DNA of 64,000 bases from Siphonodentalium dalli (GCA_032622095.1 CP136064.1:112146004-112210003); one strand, 5' to 3'. Positions 46,419-58,601 are shown, counted from the first letter of the stretch. Notes: a model not told the origin generated them from the letters alone. Made by a program: numbers and translations.

Positions 46419-47318
46419 TTAATATTGGGTTTTTTCATATTTTACCCGATTTGACATTGAATTGATAATTTTCAAGGTCAAGGTCATGTCGGGGTCACAA
46501 TATATAATTTATGGGTACCCGTTTGAAGGTTAAGACTGGCCCGATGAAAAATTCCCCCGTTCCTAGGAACGACAGACATAAGAATGTTTCACACGTCGAC
46601 GATCCCCGTGTGTTTTTACACTTATATACGAAGTTTGAGCTCACCTAAGGCGGAAAAACTTACCCGATCCGCGTTCTTAGGAACACAACACGCTCATGTC
46701 TATACACGCCCAGACCCAGAAGAGGCATGATGGTTTTTATCCTGCCCGTGGCCATTGAGCAGCCCCTGACAGAGGTTGTCCACCCTTACGAGATGGTCAA
46801 TAGTCCCCGCAAAGTTAATCCCGTCGTGAACCCCATCCTCGCAAAGAGCGGACAGTCAATTAATCCCGTCGTGAACGCCATCACCAACGCGACGTAATTT
46901 TTTTTGGTATCACGTTTGCTTAAATACGAAATTGTGAGTGTTGGTTTGTAATCGGGATTTCTGAGAAGCATTATGCCTATAACTACCCCCCCCCATACTA
47001 TAACAATGATGTTGTAAGAGTACTATGGCATCAAATAAATCTCCCCGCATAGGAAACCACTCAATCTTCCCGTATATCTCTCTGCAGATGCTAATAACGT
47101 TGAATGGTAAACAGACGCTCTTTATAGCGATGCGTCAAAAACAAACGCTCATTAAATAATCACTTGATTAACCATCGCCGTGCATTTGCGGTGATTTGGG
47201 AGTGGAAAGGGTGCTCAGAGCTTCTCCAAAAACGCGACAACTACGGTGTTCGTGGATTTTTACCCTTAGATGGGAAGTTTGAACTCAATCGAGCCAGCCA
47301 TTTTCGATTCTATAAAGT

Positions 47319-47371
<53 letters not shown>
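47319..47371. repeat. (CA)n(TA)n microsatellite
   Basis: About nine CA units followed by a long TA run. It marks the junction between unit 3 and the next Helitron-like start. Shorter versions mark the other unit junctions. Confidence 0.9.
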
Positions 47372-47372
<1 letters not shown>

Positions 47373-47973
47373 TAGAAGGTGACCCGACTTCGTCCGGGCT
47401 TTGACCTTGAATTGTCCATTTTGAAGGTCAAGGTCAAGTGGGGTCACGATTTGACCAGTCCAAAACACTGCCCGGACAAAAGTACCCGACAAACGTGCCC
47501 GTGCCCGTGTCACGATTCAATACACTCAGTTGACAAAAGTAACCCTACGTATCAAATTTCGTCGAAATCCCATCAAAATTCGCGATTTGACCTTGAATTG
47601 ACCCGATTTCAAGGTCAAGGTCACGTCGCACGGGCAAATGAATAGGCTTATGAGACTCCCCATACGAAAGTACACACACATACCAAGTTTCATCGAAATC
47701 CCGTGATATTCGGGCGTTTGACCTTGAAATGACCCGATTTCACGGTCAAGGTCACGTCGCACGGGCAAATTAATAGGTTCATGTCACTCCCCGGCCGACA
47801 ATACCCCCACATACCAAGTTTCATCGAAATCGGCTAGGCCGTTTTTGAGTCCATCGAATACAGACAGACACACACACAGACACACACACACATACACACA
47901 CACGCACACACGCACGACGGATACCAAGCCATGTCAATAGCTCAAACTTTACAAAGTAAAGTTGAGCTAAAAA
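47372..47973 (+). mobile_element. Helentron/'pearl'-like element with conserved 3' tail
   Basis: It starts ACTAGAAGGTGACCCGACTT, then CGTCCGGGC (paired with CCCGACTTCG). Internal direct repeats ('caaggtcacgtcgcacgggc' at about 47615 and 47741, 'ataccaagtttcatcgaaat' at about 47680 and 47812) are followed by a CA-rich microsatellite and a tail with the hairpin AGCTCAAACTTTAC/GTAAAGTTGAGCT ending CTAAAAA. The tail is shared with 55585-55642. Core repeats, then a microsatellite, then a conserved end is the layout of bivalve pearl and related non-autonomous Helentrons. This assignment is by layout only. Confidence 0.5.
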
Positions 47974-48074
47974 TGGCATCAGACTGCCTGAGGTCAACTA
48001 TTCTATGTCACCGGTTGTCCCGAAAAAATAGTTCTCGTCACATTACCAACATCCAGGGACAGCGTACGCCCTTT

Positions 48075-48316
48075 GTCTGTCGCAGACTTCTGATATGCTA
48101 GCCGGTCCATACAGATTAATGTCTGTCGCAGCCTTCTGATATGCTAGCCGGTCCATACAGATTAATGTCTGTCGCAGCCTTCTGATATGCTAGCCGGTCC
48201 ATAAAGATTAGTGTCTGTCGCAGCCTTCTGATATGCTAGCCGGTCCATACAGATTAATGTCTGTCGCAGCCTTCTGATATGCTAGCCGGTCCATAAAGTT
48301 TGGTGTCTGTCGCAGT
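48075..48316. repeat. 46-bp tandem repeat (~5.3 units)
   Basis: Units start GTCTGTCGCAGCCTTCTGAT at 48075, 48121, 48167, 48213, 48259 and 48305, all 46 bases apart, with one or two substitutions. There are no spacers, so it is not a CRISPR array. No reading frame runs through it. Confidence 0.95.
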
Positions 48317-48319
48317 CAA

Positions 48320-49590
48320 TAGACTTTTTTTTAATGTTCTAATTGGTATTAAAATAGTTTACTTGTTATGCCATGTGCAGTTTCTAACAATATATTTTTA
48401 TGGGAAAAAAGTCAACACCAATCTGCAATTATATTTTATTGAATTTATTGTTTTTGTTGTTGTAAGTAAAGGTATGGAAACTTGAATACATTATCGGCAT
48501 CTCAGACCAAACATAAGCATATTCGCATGCGGTTAAATCAGTTTAATTTGCAAGGACACCATTATCATTGTTTTTGCTGTGATAGGAGTATCCGTTTTGT
48601 GTGTGGAGAAACCACTTTTCTGGACCACCATTTATCTTCAGAAAGAATAGCAGCGTTACTGCATAACTAAGGCATGACAATCGAAGATTGTGGTGCCATT
48701 TTCTTATATTGAGACTTCTCGGATTTTTAATATTTTATCAATATTTTATTTTATTTTATTCTGGGACTTCTCGATTTTTAATATTTTATAAAATTATTTT
48801 GCTATTTAGTTTGGTTACATTTTGGGAAATTATAATCCATTTGCCCCATAACAAAAACATATTAGACACTCCATGATAACGATCGGGAATGACAAAATAA
48901 CTTACCCTCACCCCATCAAAATTTCTGCCAAAAGACAACTGGCATATAGACATTCTACCCGTGCAGCAGATTTGTTGATTTCTGACCCCTTATACTTTTA
49001 ATATAAAAAACGTGCCTTAGCCATTACTCTTCACATAAAATTGGGAGAATAACTACAAACATCGACACGATGGTCGAGTCTACCTCAGAATACTGCCAGT
49101 GTGGCTTTTTACGCTCCGGAAATTTTCAAGAATTGAAATTCGTGAATAATGCAATATTAATGATATCCAAGTTTAATTGTGTTGTGTGTTACTATTATAT
49201 GATAACATCCCTTCAAGTTAAAACCAAATTTAACTCGATAAATGTAAAATTATGCCCAGTATAAGGGGACTTACTTACCCCTACCCAACCAAAGTGTACA
49301 ATTTAGACAAATACGCCAAAAACATAAAAAGTGCCATAACAGTTGAATGCAATATATACTTCTCATATGTCAAACAAGCTTAATAAGTTGCGGAAATTTA
49401 TACTCTATATATCACAAACAATATCGAGTAATAAAAATTCCGCAGAGGCTCAGGATATATATGAGTCACACTTTCTTCACCTTCAATTCTGCATCTAGTT
49501 CCAGACCGCGTAGAATATATACGTTGTTTTATATGTCCCCTGTACCGAAATGCTCGCGTGCATGCAATCATCATGAAGAATTCTGTAAAG
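48320..49590. other. No gene recognised
   Basis: AT-rich sequence with a short local duplication ('cttctcggatttttaatatt' type, about 48713-48785). No exon-like segment seen. Confidence 0.4.
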
Positions 49591-49594
49591 GATA

Positions 49595-49682
49595 ATGTTC
49601 GAAGCAGAGGGAATTCGGTAAAAGAATAGACGAGGGCTTGTCCGAGTCTATTCTTTACCGAATTCCCGACGCTGAGAATATT
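49595..49682. repeat. Hairpin with ~45-bp arms
   Basis: 'gggaattcggtaaaagaata' is mirrored by 'tattctttaccgaattccc', and 'ataatgttc' by 'gaatattat' outside it. The loop is about 12 bases. The TTCTTTACC word is shared with the hairpin at 32089-32178. Confidence 0.75.
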
Positions 49683-49984
49683 ATCTGACTTAAAACCCAC
49701 TCATTGAATTGTCGTTGGAGCCAACTATCAATTGTGTCTGGCCCACAGCTCTGCCTTGATTACCTGAGTACACGCCCACAGTTCAACACGGACAGTTTGT
49801 GATGTCCGTGTTGTCCACGATGAAAAGCAACACATTTCAATTATTATTTAATTCGAATTAGGACTCGCCAGTTGAGGGACGTTTCTTCCGAAGTTTGTCG
49901 TTGCGCTTTGGATTCGGACAGTGTATGTGAGCAATATCTTACTATATTTCTTTCTTGATTTAAAGATGCCCCATCTAATTCGAC

Positions 49985-50460
49985 ATCAAATACGTTAACA
50001 TTCCATAATAATTTATCAGGCTCCCGTACCCCCGTATATATCATTTCCCATATGTTCAAACCCTGGGAGCCTTTTCTATTATCTTCTGATGGGTTTGAAG
50101 ATTGAACAAACCATGCAGGGAATATATTTCTGTGTTAATACTTGTTCCTTGAATATAAATTCCCAGCTCGAGGTTGCAAGATTTGTGTAGCTTTGTGAGC
50201 CAACATCAATGAAATTCCAACTTTCCAAGCGACGTATAGTACAATCGATTAATTAAAGTCCCCCAAACCATGCAAACTCGAGTTAGGACCTTTACCTGCT
50301 ATAAAATACAATGTTATTACGGAACAGTTATAACCGAGCATTTTGTTAACTGCATTTTTTTTCAATGCTATAAAACTTCCCTGTCAGAGCAACAGAAAGT
50401 TACCATGTTTTGAACTAGTGGAGTATGATATCTTGGCGAAGCCAGAGTAGATATGCATGA
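49985..50460. mobile_element. Foldback repeat, copy 3
   Basis: Order of recognisable words: 'gaacaaaccatgcaggga', 'acttgttcctt', 'cagctcgaggttgcaagatt', mirrored 'aaccatgcaaactcgagtta', 'ggacctttacctgct', then 'gtggagtatgatatcttggc' and 'gccagagta'. These occur in the same order in the copy at 21505-21962. Confidence 0.5.
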
Positions 50461-51391
50461 CATGTCTATACACATGGGTATACGCTATTCTGTTTCAATT
50501 TGATACTGGAAATGTTATATATTTTCTGTGCTTCCCCATTGTATTAAAAATAACCATGTGAGCACTTTCTCGTTCAATAAGTAACGTATAGTTAAAATCT
50601 GTGTTAAACGGTTTTGTGTTTATTTGACCGACTTAGGGACGTATTTAGATGTTATCTATATGTGTTTTAGCCTGTCTGCGGACTTTTCTAAATAGTCCAA
50701 ATAGCTGTTGGTGTTTTTGTATCAAAGTTTGAAGAAATTTTATTTTATTTTTTGGCGTGGCAATATAAAATCAAAATCGCTAACTATTTGTGAGTTTTAA
50801 TTAGCTCAGCAAATTAAAGGTACTCAATCCGATTAAGCACCCCTAAATTACTATTTCTGTGACTTCAGGGGTAAACAAAATATTTGATTCGAGTCGAGGA
50901 ACCCATCCATCAAAGCTCAGAGTTATTAGATATTAATTTTTCAAGTTTGCAATTATGCGTACTAATAATTGCCCCTAAGTTCTGCTAAGTTTGTAATTTT
51001 CTCGAGATGTATAATTTTCACAGAAACACTTATTCAAACAGGCGAAGCTGGATAACTCTAAAATCAAGTGTATTAATAACGCAATTTTGACTGAGACCAT
51101 CCGTTTGACGGCGTGTTTCTGGGCCAAAAACAATAGAAATAACAAAACTTCAAAAAACAATCTGATCACTATGAGCGTTGATAGATAGGTTACTCGTCTC
51201 GAATCAATTATTGTTTATCCCAGAAGCCAAAGAAATAGTAATGTATAAGGGCCTGATCTGATTGAGTACCTTTAAGTGTTCCGATATTTAATGCAGCTTG
51301 CCGACACGCTATATTGACTCAACTTACATGATTGGGGGAGGATCCACTCTATGACGTCCCTCAGTCGATTTAATCCCTCGTGTATTCGTAA

Positions 51392-51455
51392 AAAATAATG
51401 CCCACGGGCATTCTTAAAAAATAATGCCCACGGGCATTCTTTAAAAAGAATGACT
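51392..51455. repeat. Two-copy ~32-bp tandem repeat
   Basis: 'aaaataatgcccacgggcat' followed by 'tctt' occurs twice in a row. Each unit contains the palindrome ATGCCCACGGGCAT. Confidence 0.8.
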
Positions 51456-51882
51456 GTTGGCGTTAAAATAATGCTCATGCGATCAAAACGCTTGAGCGTT
51501 CTGCCAGATAAGAGCCCTGTCCGGACAAAGGGGTAACACGCCGGTGGGTTTTAACGTTTGCGAATGCATTTGACCCATATCATCACCAACAACGCCATAT
51601 TCGAACGTGGTCATAACCAGGAGTGTTCGGTCTGTCTATATTAATCCCCTGCAGTATTAACAACGATCCACCATAACCTGGTGGATTGAAAACAGCCACT
51701 CAAAAGATGGCCTTTGGAGATAGCTTTGAGCACTCAATCCCGAATAGACTGTGAAGGAACGTAAATTACAGACATGAGGATAACTTCCAATTCCGATGGA
51801 TCAACCACTGTAGCTCCAATATGGGGATGAGTATCAATGGATTTCATCGATAGCGAGGAATCTTATCCGCCAATGGTGATTA

Positions 51883-53418
51883 AGGTGACGTTCACACATA
51901 GCCGGTGAAGCCGTTACCCGGCGAACCCGTTAGCCGGCGAAGGTTGGGCAGAGTGTTTACACATCGCCGGCGAAGATACGCATATATTCATGTGTCTCCT
52001 TTACTTGTTAATAGTTTTCGTTTTAGTTCTCACTGAACTGCAATATGATATTGCTGTACACCTGTAAACATCTAGCCGCTTCCTGTTAGAGATATGGTTG
52101 GGCAGTATAGTGAAATGAAACTTTTTAGAAATGGAAATGCTGAAATTATTAATATCCAACTCAAACTTTCAGGTATTGCTATTGGTAATTTTATAGATAT
52201 TTAAAAAACATTGTTAATGGTTTGTTTGGATTCATATACAGCATGTGAAGTGAGTGTCGCACCAAAAGCATGGCCATTGTCAGTTTTGAGATCTTTTCGT
52301 CGCATACATCTACAAATTGGTGTCTAATCATTCGGATTGGATTTTATATTATATATATAAGTTTCAACATCGCGAATCTATTGTGACACATTTTCCGTTT
52401 GCACATTATACAATAAAATATGTTTTTCATTTTACTCGGGCGTTCACCATGTCCATGTATATAGGGTCGTGGCGATGGGGTGTCTCATCCCAACTTTAAT
52501 CAAAATATTCAAAAGCTGGAAATTTCATACCTGACACGGCAATAGTTGGACATTTGACACCAGCAATATGTTGAAATTGTTCTCGTAGTTTTATTTTCAT
52601 CAATTTGTTATTGGTGATTTCTTTAGGCAACATTTGCTTATTTTTTTACCAAATTGTTGGACTGAAATGACCATCAGTTGGAAATGATCCAACCTTATTA
52701 GAGGTGCGTCAAGTTTGGAAAATGTCCAACAATTGGAAATATTAAGGCTGAATGCTAGGGTTTTGCAATTTTCAGGGTTCAGATTAAAAAAAATTCTCAC
52801 ACCTGCCATAACCACGGTCGGTCGATAAATTCCAAAGATGAACAGTCCCACACTGAGATTTAGATTATTGAACTAATTTTCCATTAAGTTTGAATCCATA
52901 GAAACGTGCCATCCCATTTCCTCCATATATATATATATGGACATACATGTACATGAATTAATTCCATCGAATGCGCAACAAATGTACCATGCACATACAG
53001 AGTACGTGTACCATCATCGGTTAGTATTTATAATAATAGCTTATAACCAAGGTGCGTGACCACCGACCTGACAGCTGATTAGAGACAATCAAACTGGCAC
53101 ACTGACCAATATATACACAGGTGAAAAGCGGGCTGGTCTATCAGAGATTACACAATACTATTGTTCGAGTTAATTGTTGAAAGGAATCACCCATGACGGC
53201 ATGACCCCAGATAAACATCTAACTTAACCGCAGAGCGAATTAGAATCCATACGACAATCAGGTGCTTGTACTAAATCATTTTATCCAAAAGTTGAAAACC
53301 GTATAGCTGAGTATCCGGATAGCCGTAATTCTTATCCGGCGAAGTATAAACACTCTATTGTTATCGCTGCCGGCTAAAGCGAATGCGATCTTCGCCGGGT
53401 AATGTATAAACACCCCCT
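51883..53418. mobile_element. 1.54-kb element with ~95-bp CCGGCGAA-rich inverted ends
   Basis: The left end reads AGGTGACGTTCACACATAGC, then CCGTTACCCGGCGAA, GTTAGCCGGCGAA and GAGTGTTTACACATCGCCGG. The reverse complement of the right end reads AGGGGGTGTTTATACATTAC, CCGGCGAAGATCGC, TTTAGCCGGCAGCG and GAGTGTTTATACTTCGCCGG. Both ends therefore have the same internal order of GC-rich words. No target duplication was settled, and no transposase is seen inside. Confidence 0.65.
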
Positions 53419-53565
53419 AAATGAGCCAACAACGAATAAAACGAACACTGGCTTCCATTAAACATCGGGCTATAGTGCGTGTTTAATGAAAGGATTCGAT
53501 CGTGTTTAATATTCAATAAGTTTCAATGGTAATCCTCGATTCCACTGAATAAGGCAAATTCCCAA

Positions 53566-53652
53566 GTTTATATAGACTGCGCATCTCTATTCCTATAGTT
53601 TATATAGACTGCGCATCTCTATTCCTATAGTTTATATAGACTGCGCATCTCT
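53566..53652. repeat. 32-bp tandem repeat (2.7 units)
   Basis: Units begin GTTTATATAGACTGCGCATC at 53566, 53598 and 53630, each followed by 'tctattcctata'; the last is cut short. Confidence 0.95.
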
Positions 53653-53749
53653 AATCACAATATAGGCAGGCACATACCATGTGGATCGGTGGTAGGTTGG
53701 TTGTCTGGATTACTAATTAAATTGCTGATTCATCCTAAAGAAATTAAGG

Positions 53750-53850
53750 CACACCCCGATAACGCAATTAGCCAGGGTAATTTGTGGTAAGTTGATGAGC
53801 AATCCATAGGCTCCCAGCTGATATGTCGTCTGCTATAGTAAATGAAAGTG
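53750..53850 (+). repeat. Dispersed repeat, partner at 56705-56815
   Basis: 'gataacgcaattagccaggg' with 'gtgg...gatgagca' and 'ctcccagctgatatgtcgtctgct' corresponds to 'gataacgaaattaacctcgg...gtggcaatgtgatgagca...ctctcagctgagctgtcgtctgct' at 56717-56795. Diverged, with no coding signature. Confidence 0.55.
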
Positions 53851-53962
53851 TCAACTTGGGAAAGGGAATAATTTCATGTGTTATAGTCAATGGAGCGATT
53901 AGAAATGCGGAAAATTGAAAGGTCTAAGTAATATTAGATTATCAACACGAAGAGATATATAT

Positions 53963-55545
53963 AAAGTAAAATGGTTGCTGGCGGCTATGTTTTCCAATGA
54001 AATTCAAAAATATTTTATCAATATCAAGATTAATATGAAGTTTGGTGATGATCGGATGAGGGAAGTGGACTGTATCGTGTGCCAAAGTATTTAGTCATGC
54101 AAAGCGTAGATTCCAAGATGGCTGCCAGCGGACATGTTTTATGGCCGAACCCAAAACTGACTCGTGCCCATCTACATGTCAATGCTTACATGACAAATTC
54201 CATGATGATCCGACCAAAGGTATGACATGTAGCCCGTGCCAAAGGATTTAGTCATGCAAAGAGTAAAATCCAAGATGGATGCTGGCGGTCATGTTTTTTT
54301 TTGCCGAATGACCCCAAAAATGACTCGTTCCCACTTACATGTCAATGTTAAACATCCATGACAAATTTCATGATGATCCGACCAAAGCTACGACGTGTAG
54401 CCTGTGTCATTGGATTTAGTCATACAAAGAGTAAAACCCAAGATGGCAGCTGGCGGCATGTTTTTTTGGCCGAATGACCCCAAAATGACTCGTTCCCATC
54501 TACATGTCAATATTAAAATCAATGACAAATTTCATGATGATCAGAAAAACAGTACGGCATGTAGTCCGTGCTGATGGATTGAATTTTGAAATCCAAGATG
54601 GCCACTGGCAGCCATGTTTTTCTTTTTGCCGAATGACCCCAAAAATGACTCTTTCCCATTTACATGTCAATGTTAACATCCATGACAAATTTCATGATGA
54701 TCCGACCAAAGGTACGACCTGTAGCCTGTGTCAAAGGATTTAGTCGTACAAAGAGTAAAATCCCAGATGGCTGCTGGCGGCCATGTTTTAATTTTTGCCG
54801 AATGACCCAAAAATGATTCGTTCCCATCGATATGTCAATGTCAACAGCCATGACAAATTTCATAATGATCCGACCAAAGGTACGACATGTAGCGCGTGTC
54901 AAACGATTTAGTCATGCAAAGAGTAAAATCAAAGATGGCTGCTGGCGGTCATGTTTTTTGGCCGAATGACCCCAAAATGACTCGTTCCCATCTACATGTC
55001 AATATTAACATCCATGACAAATTTCATGATGATCAGACGAACAGTACGACCTGTAGCCTGTGCTATTGGATTGAATTTTGAAATCCAGCGCCATGTTTTT
55101 TTTTTGCCGAATGACCCCCAAATGATTCGTTCCCATTTACATGTCAATGTCAAGATCCTTGACAACTTTCATAATTATCTGGCCAAAGGTACGACCTGTA
55201 GCCCGTACAAAAGGATTTAGTCATGCAAAGAGTAAAATCCAAGATGGCTGCTGGCGGCCATGTTTTTTGGCCGAACGACTCAAAAATGACTCGTTCCCAT
55301 CTACATGTCAATATTAACATCCATGACAAATTTCATGATGATCAGACTAACAGTACGGCCTGTAGCCCGTGCTATGTATTTAATTTTGAAATCCAAGGTG
55401 GCCGCTGGCTGTCATGTTTTGTTTTGTGTTTTTGCCGAATGACCCCGAAATGACTCGTTCCCATCTACATGTCAATGTCAACAGCCATGACAAATTTCAT
55501 AATGATCTGACTAAAGGTACGATCTGGAGCACAAGCTAATGGAAA
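53963..55545 (+). repeat. ~160-bp satellite array (about 10 units, two variants)
   Basis: Repeated order per unit: 'tccaagatggctgctggcgg', 'catgtttttt.gccgaatgac', 'cccaaaatgactcgttccca', 'tctacatgtcaat', 'catgacaaatttcatgatga', 'ccaaaggtacgacctgtagc'. Units differ at the junction: variant A has 'tttagtcatgcaaagagtaa', variant B 'ttgaattttgaaatcc'. The order is about A A A B A A B A B after a degenerate first unit. Periods vary between about 145 and 170. The many short open frames here are the repeat read in different phases. Confidence 0.9.
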
Positions 55546-55642
55546 TTGTTGACGAACGTCTCCGTACACGCACGCACCAACGGACGACGGATACCAAGCC
55601 ATGGCAATAGCTCAAACTTTACGAGTAAAGTTGAGCTAAAAA
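55546..55642 (+). mobile_element. Conserved 3' tail of Helentron/'pearl'-like element
   Basis: After the satellite comes 'cgtacacgcacgcaccaacg', then ACGACGGATACCAAGCCATG, then the hairpin AGCTCAAACTTTAC/GTAAAGTTGAGCT and CTAAAAA. The last ~58 bases match 47915-47973 almost base for base. This makes the satellite the core of a transposable element, not a free satellite. The left end of the element was not located. Confidence 0.65.
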
Positions 55643-55649
55643 CGCTTTT

Positions 55650-57285
55650 GTGTGTTTCCAAATCTGCGTGCATGTGTTCTTGCGAACGGGAGACCACCGA
55701 GACGCGATATGCGTGACTGCAAATGTATTTAGTGTATAACCTACTCAGTTTAGTAACCTAACGACTTCCCACATAAGAACCTACACCCCACTGGTTCTGT
55801 ATTTATATTCCGGTATATGACGGTACATGTATTGCCTTCCAGAGCAGCAGTCTAACAATTGCCAAACAAATGTCTTTAATATACCCACTTTCCACAGCTC
55901 TGGTACCAGTTGAAATGAAACGAATGACCATGTACAGATACTGGCTAGCAAATCAACCACAACGCATATTATGAGCTCTGGGGGCCATTACAAAATCCTA
56001 CAAAAAGTATCACAATATCACAAATTTTTCATATAAATATTTCAGCCGTCATCTTGCGAAGCACACACTGATCCGCAGGCTTCTGTCGCATAAAAGGGTC
56101 CACATTCCCCATCGACGCTGAATAAAGGCTCCCAAACGAGCCTGTTTCGGCTAGTATAAATTATATAGCACAGCTATCAACTAATCACTGGTTTCGTTTG
56201 TGCTGGACGTTGGCATCTCTATACTATGTTAATAATTACATCATATACTACCAGTGATATACTCAGCTGACATGTGTATTATAACAATACATTTTTTTCA
56301 GAACTTAAGATACCATAGCTTTCTTTATCTTCTAGTTTCTTTATCTGCTCATTTGCATATTGCATAAGAGATATCAGAACATGATATAGCCATATTAAAT
56401 TGGACAATGAGTTCGATCTCACAGTTGCAAAATCACCTAACAAATCAACTGTGAGCGTCCGATTTCACCAAAATTCACCTCACAAGTGAATCGGGCCCAA
56501 ACTTTACTCTGAATTAAATTAATAAAAGTGCGCATAGAAGTATATTTGACTTATTTTCGACCTATTTTGATCTATAGAAGCATTATGCGTGTAGACCAGT
56601 GATATTGTTCACAATATCACTGGTGTAAACTAAGTTGTTATTTATTGCTATGCGGCGCAGTAGGAAGTTGTCTGAGACGATAATGAAATTTCTTATCAGT
56701 CATGTTCATCCTGATAACGAAATTAACCTCGGAAATTCGTGGCAATGTGATGAGCACTCTATATGCTCTCAGCTGAGCTGTCGTCTGCTGGTCAAAATGG
56801 CATGTCGAAAAACAACATTTGGAACTGTATACTTGGCACTTTCTCTGATCGTTGTCTTTTGGTGTATGAACCTGGTGGGTCAATAAATGTCTAGCATATA
56901 TAAACAAGTCTATTTGATATCCTAAAATTTATAATAAAGTAAAGTCTTTTCGAGTCTCAAATTATTATTATTGTTTGTTAATAACTTTATTTACATATTA
57001 ACTTTCAAATACATGCAAAACAAATTCGATCATGCAGAAATTATATTGACATACTATTACACTATTCATATGCGTATTTTTTATTTTCACATGCATTCCA
57101 TATCAATCAGAAATACAAGGAAGGGATGTGGACGATGAGAGAGGGTGCTCATTTATTTTCACAATGGTATCCTCTGGACGATTTTCATGCGTTATTATGC
57201 ATTATGTTTTGGTTGTATGCTAATAAACCCAGCGTGAGACTTTGGTTCTCGCTGTATATTAATGCTTTATTTCGCGTATCAAGCA
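55650..57285. other. No gene recognised
   Basis: Contains a perfect short hairpin at 56595-56624 (14-base arms, ACCAGTGATATTGT) and the dispersed repeat at 56705-56815. The overlapping open frames at 56635-56907 lie on that repeat. Confidence 0.45.
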
Positions 57286-57289
57286 TGTT

Positions 57290-57720
57290 TACATGCGAAC
57301 ACTTGGTGGTTTGCGCTCCAAAATTACACCTAAAAGTATTCGCTTTTGAATGTTTCCCCGGTATCGAAATAGATCGATAAATACTCAACTACCTTTCTGT
57401 GAGCATTATTATGTCCCAGAAAGACGCACTGAAGTCATAAAACATACACATTTTAACACGATGTTTGTGCAACAGCGATTTGCATGACATGGAACAGAAA
57501 AGAGCGTTCCTTGTTAGTATATCCCTGATATGGTAGAACTAAAGAGCGTTTGTTTGACTTCTGTTTGAAAAAAATGAAAACAACTGTAAAATGACTGTGA
57601 CCATGGACAGTATTTTCAGACCATATGAAGCCGCGGTATATCAATATTTCTTGTAGTTGTCTATATCTATCGTATACCTCCTAAAATGACTGCCCTCATA
57701 ACCGATTACCACTCATAGTC
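57290..57720 (+). repeat. Dispersed repeat copy (fourth)
   Basis: 'acttggtggtttgcgctcca', 'ccccggtatcgaaatagatc', 'cagaaagacgcactgaagtc', 'catggaacagaaaagagcgt' and 'ccctgatatggtagaacta' follow the same order as at about 183-520 and (reversed) 20400-20770. It shows that the outer parts of the inverted arms are themselves a dispersed repeat. Confidence 0.7.
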
Positions 57721-57729
57721 GAATTTGTA

Positions 57730-58590
57730 GATCAGGGCTCAATATTATGAAGCGTTTTCTTTGTAAGATTTTACAATAATTATTGTTTTTAAGAAATAAC
57801 AATTTCTCATTCCGCTAAATGAACCTACGATTACAAAAATAAATCACAAATAGTATGTGTTCTTTGTAACTACTAATCTCCCATTCACAAATAATTTTCG
57901 AGTACTATGAAAGTTTAGTGAAAGTTACAACGTTAAGTAACACAAGAAGGTCTTCATGTGGGGTGTCCAACATAAATTTTCAGTTTGTCACAACCTTATA
58001 CCGGATCATATACCCATCTATGATACACAGGGACGTGGCGACAAGGGGTCTATTCGTTTGACCCCTTCTGAACATGTTTTACCAGCTGGAAGTCTCATAC
58101 ACAACCTACAGGGGCGTCGCAATAAGTGGGTTGGGTGTCTCAATCGGCCTGTGATAACACACCTAATCACTTGTATAATGTGAATATAGTGACTGGGCGT
58201 CAGAGGGGCCGTTAGAATTTCTCCCACACGACCTGGAGTTTGACGATGAATTGGTTGTTTTCGACATGCATGACACCGCAAACAAGATATACAAGAAAAC
58301 CAATGTCAGAAATGGTAACGCGCTCAAGATCATATATTATATACCCATGATTGTAATTATAGAATATAAAATATATTGGCTTTGCGAATGACCAACTCAG
58401 AATTCCGTTAAAATAACAATAACAACCGGCACCTAATTAACGAACCGGCGGCCTACTCGGCCGTCTGCGACCACAAACCCCAGTGGGCTGCAGAACGAAA
58501 CATGTCTATAAAAGTTTAAATATAAGATTTACAAATTATCTTTTTCATTTCTTTTATTTGTAATTGGCATAGCTTATCACAAGCCTAAAA
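57730..58590. other. No gene recognised
   Basis: The overlapping frames at 57956-58183 and 58018-58281 contain no known domain. Otherwise AT-rich, with one GC-richer patch near 58430-58490. Confidence 0.4.
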
Positions 58591-58601
58591 TCAATAACAC
58601 G

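Larger units (their letters stand above)
45770..47371 (+). mobile_element. Helitron-like tandem unit 3, interrupted
   Basis: The same start and order as unit 2, but interrupted at 45925-46418 by a TTAA-flanked element. It ends in a long (CA)n(TA)n tract. Small losses occur near 46975-47000 ('taagccctgacctaagtgtc' is absent). Confidence 0.6.

Noticed and set aside
47310-47645. Frames with repeated Tyr-Ile or FDLE motifs near 47.4 kb
   Set aside because: Translation of the (TA)n tract and of the repeated 'tttgaccttga' words in the Helentron-like element.
48075-48316. Regular repeats that could suggest a CRISPR array
   Set aside because: The 46-bp units follow each other directly without spacers, and the setting is an animal genome. 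It is a minisatellite.
54500-55453. Several 60-80 residue open frames on both strands with similar peptides
   Set aside because: They are the ~160-bp satellite read in different phases; similarity comes from the repeat.
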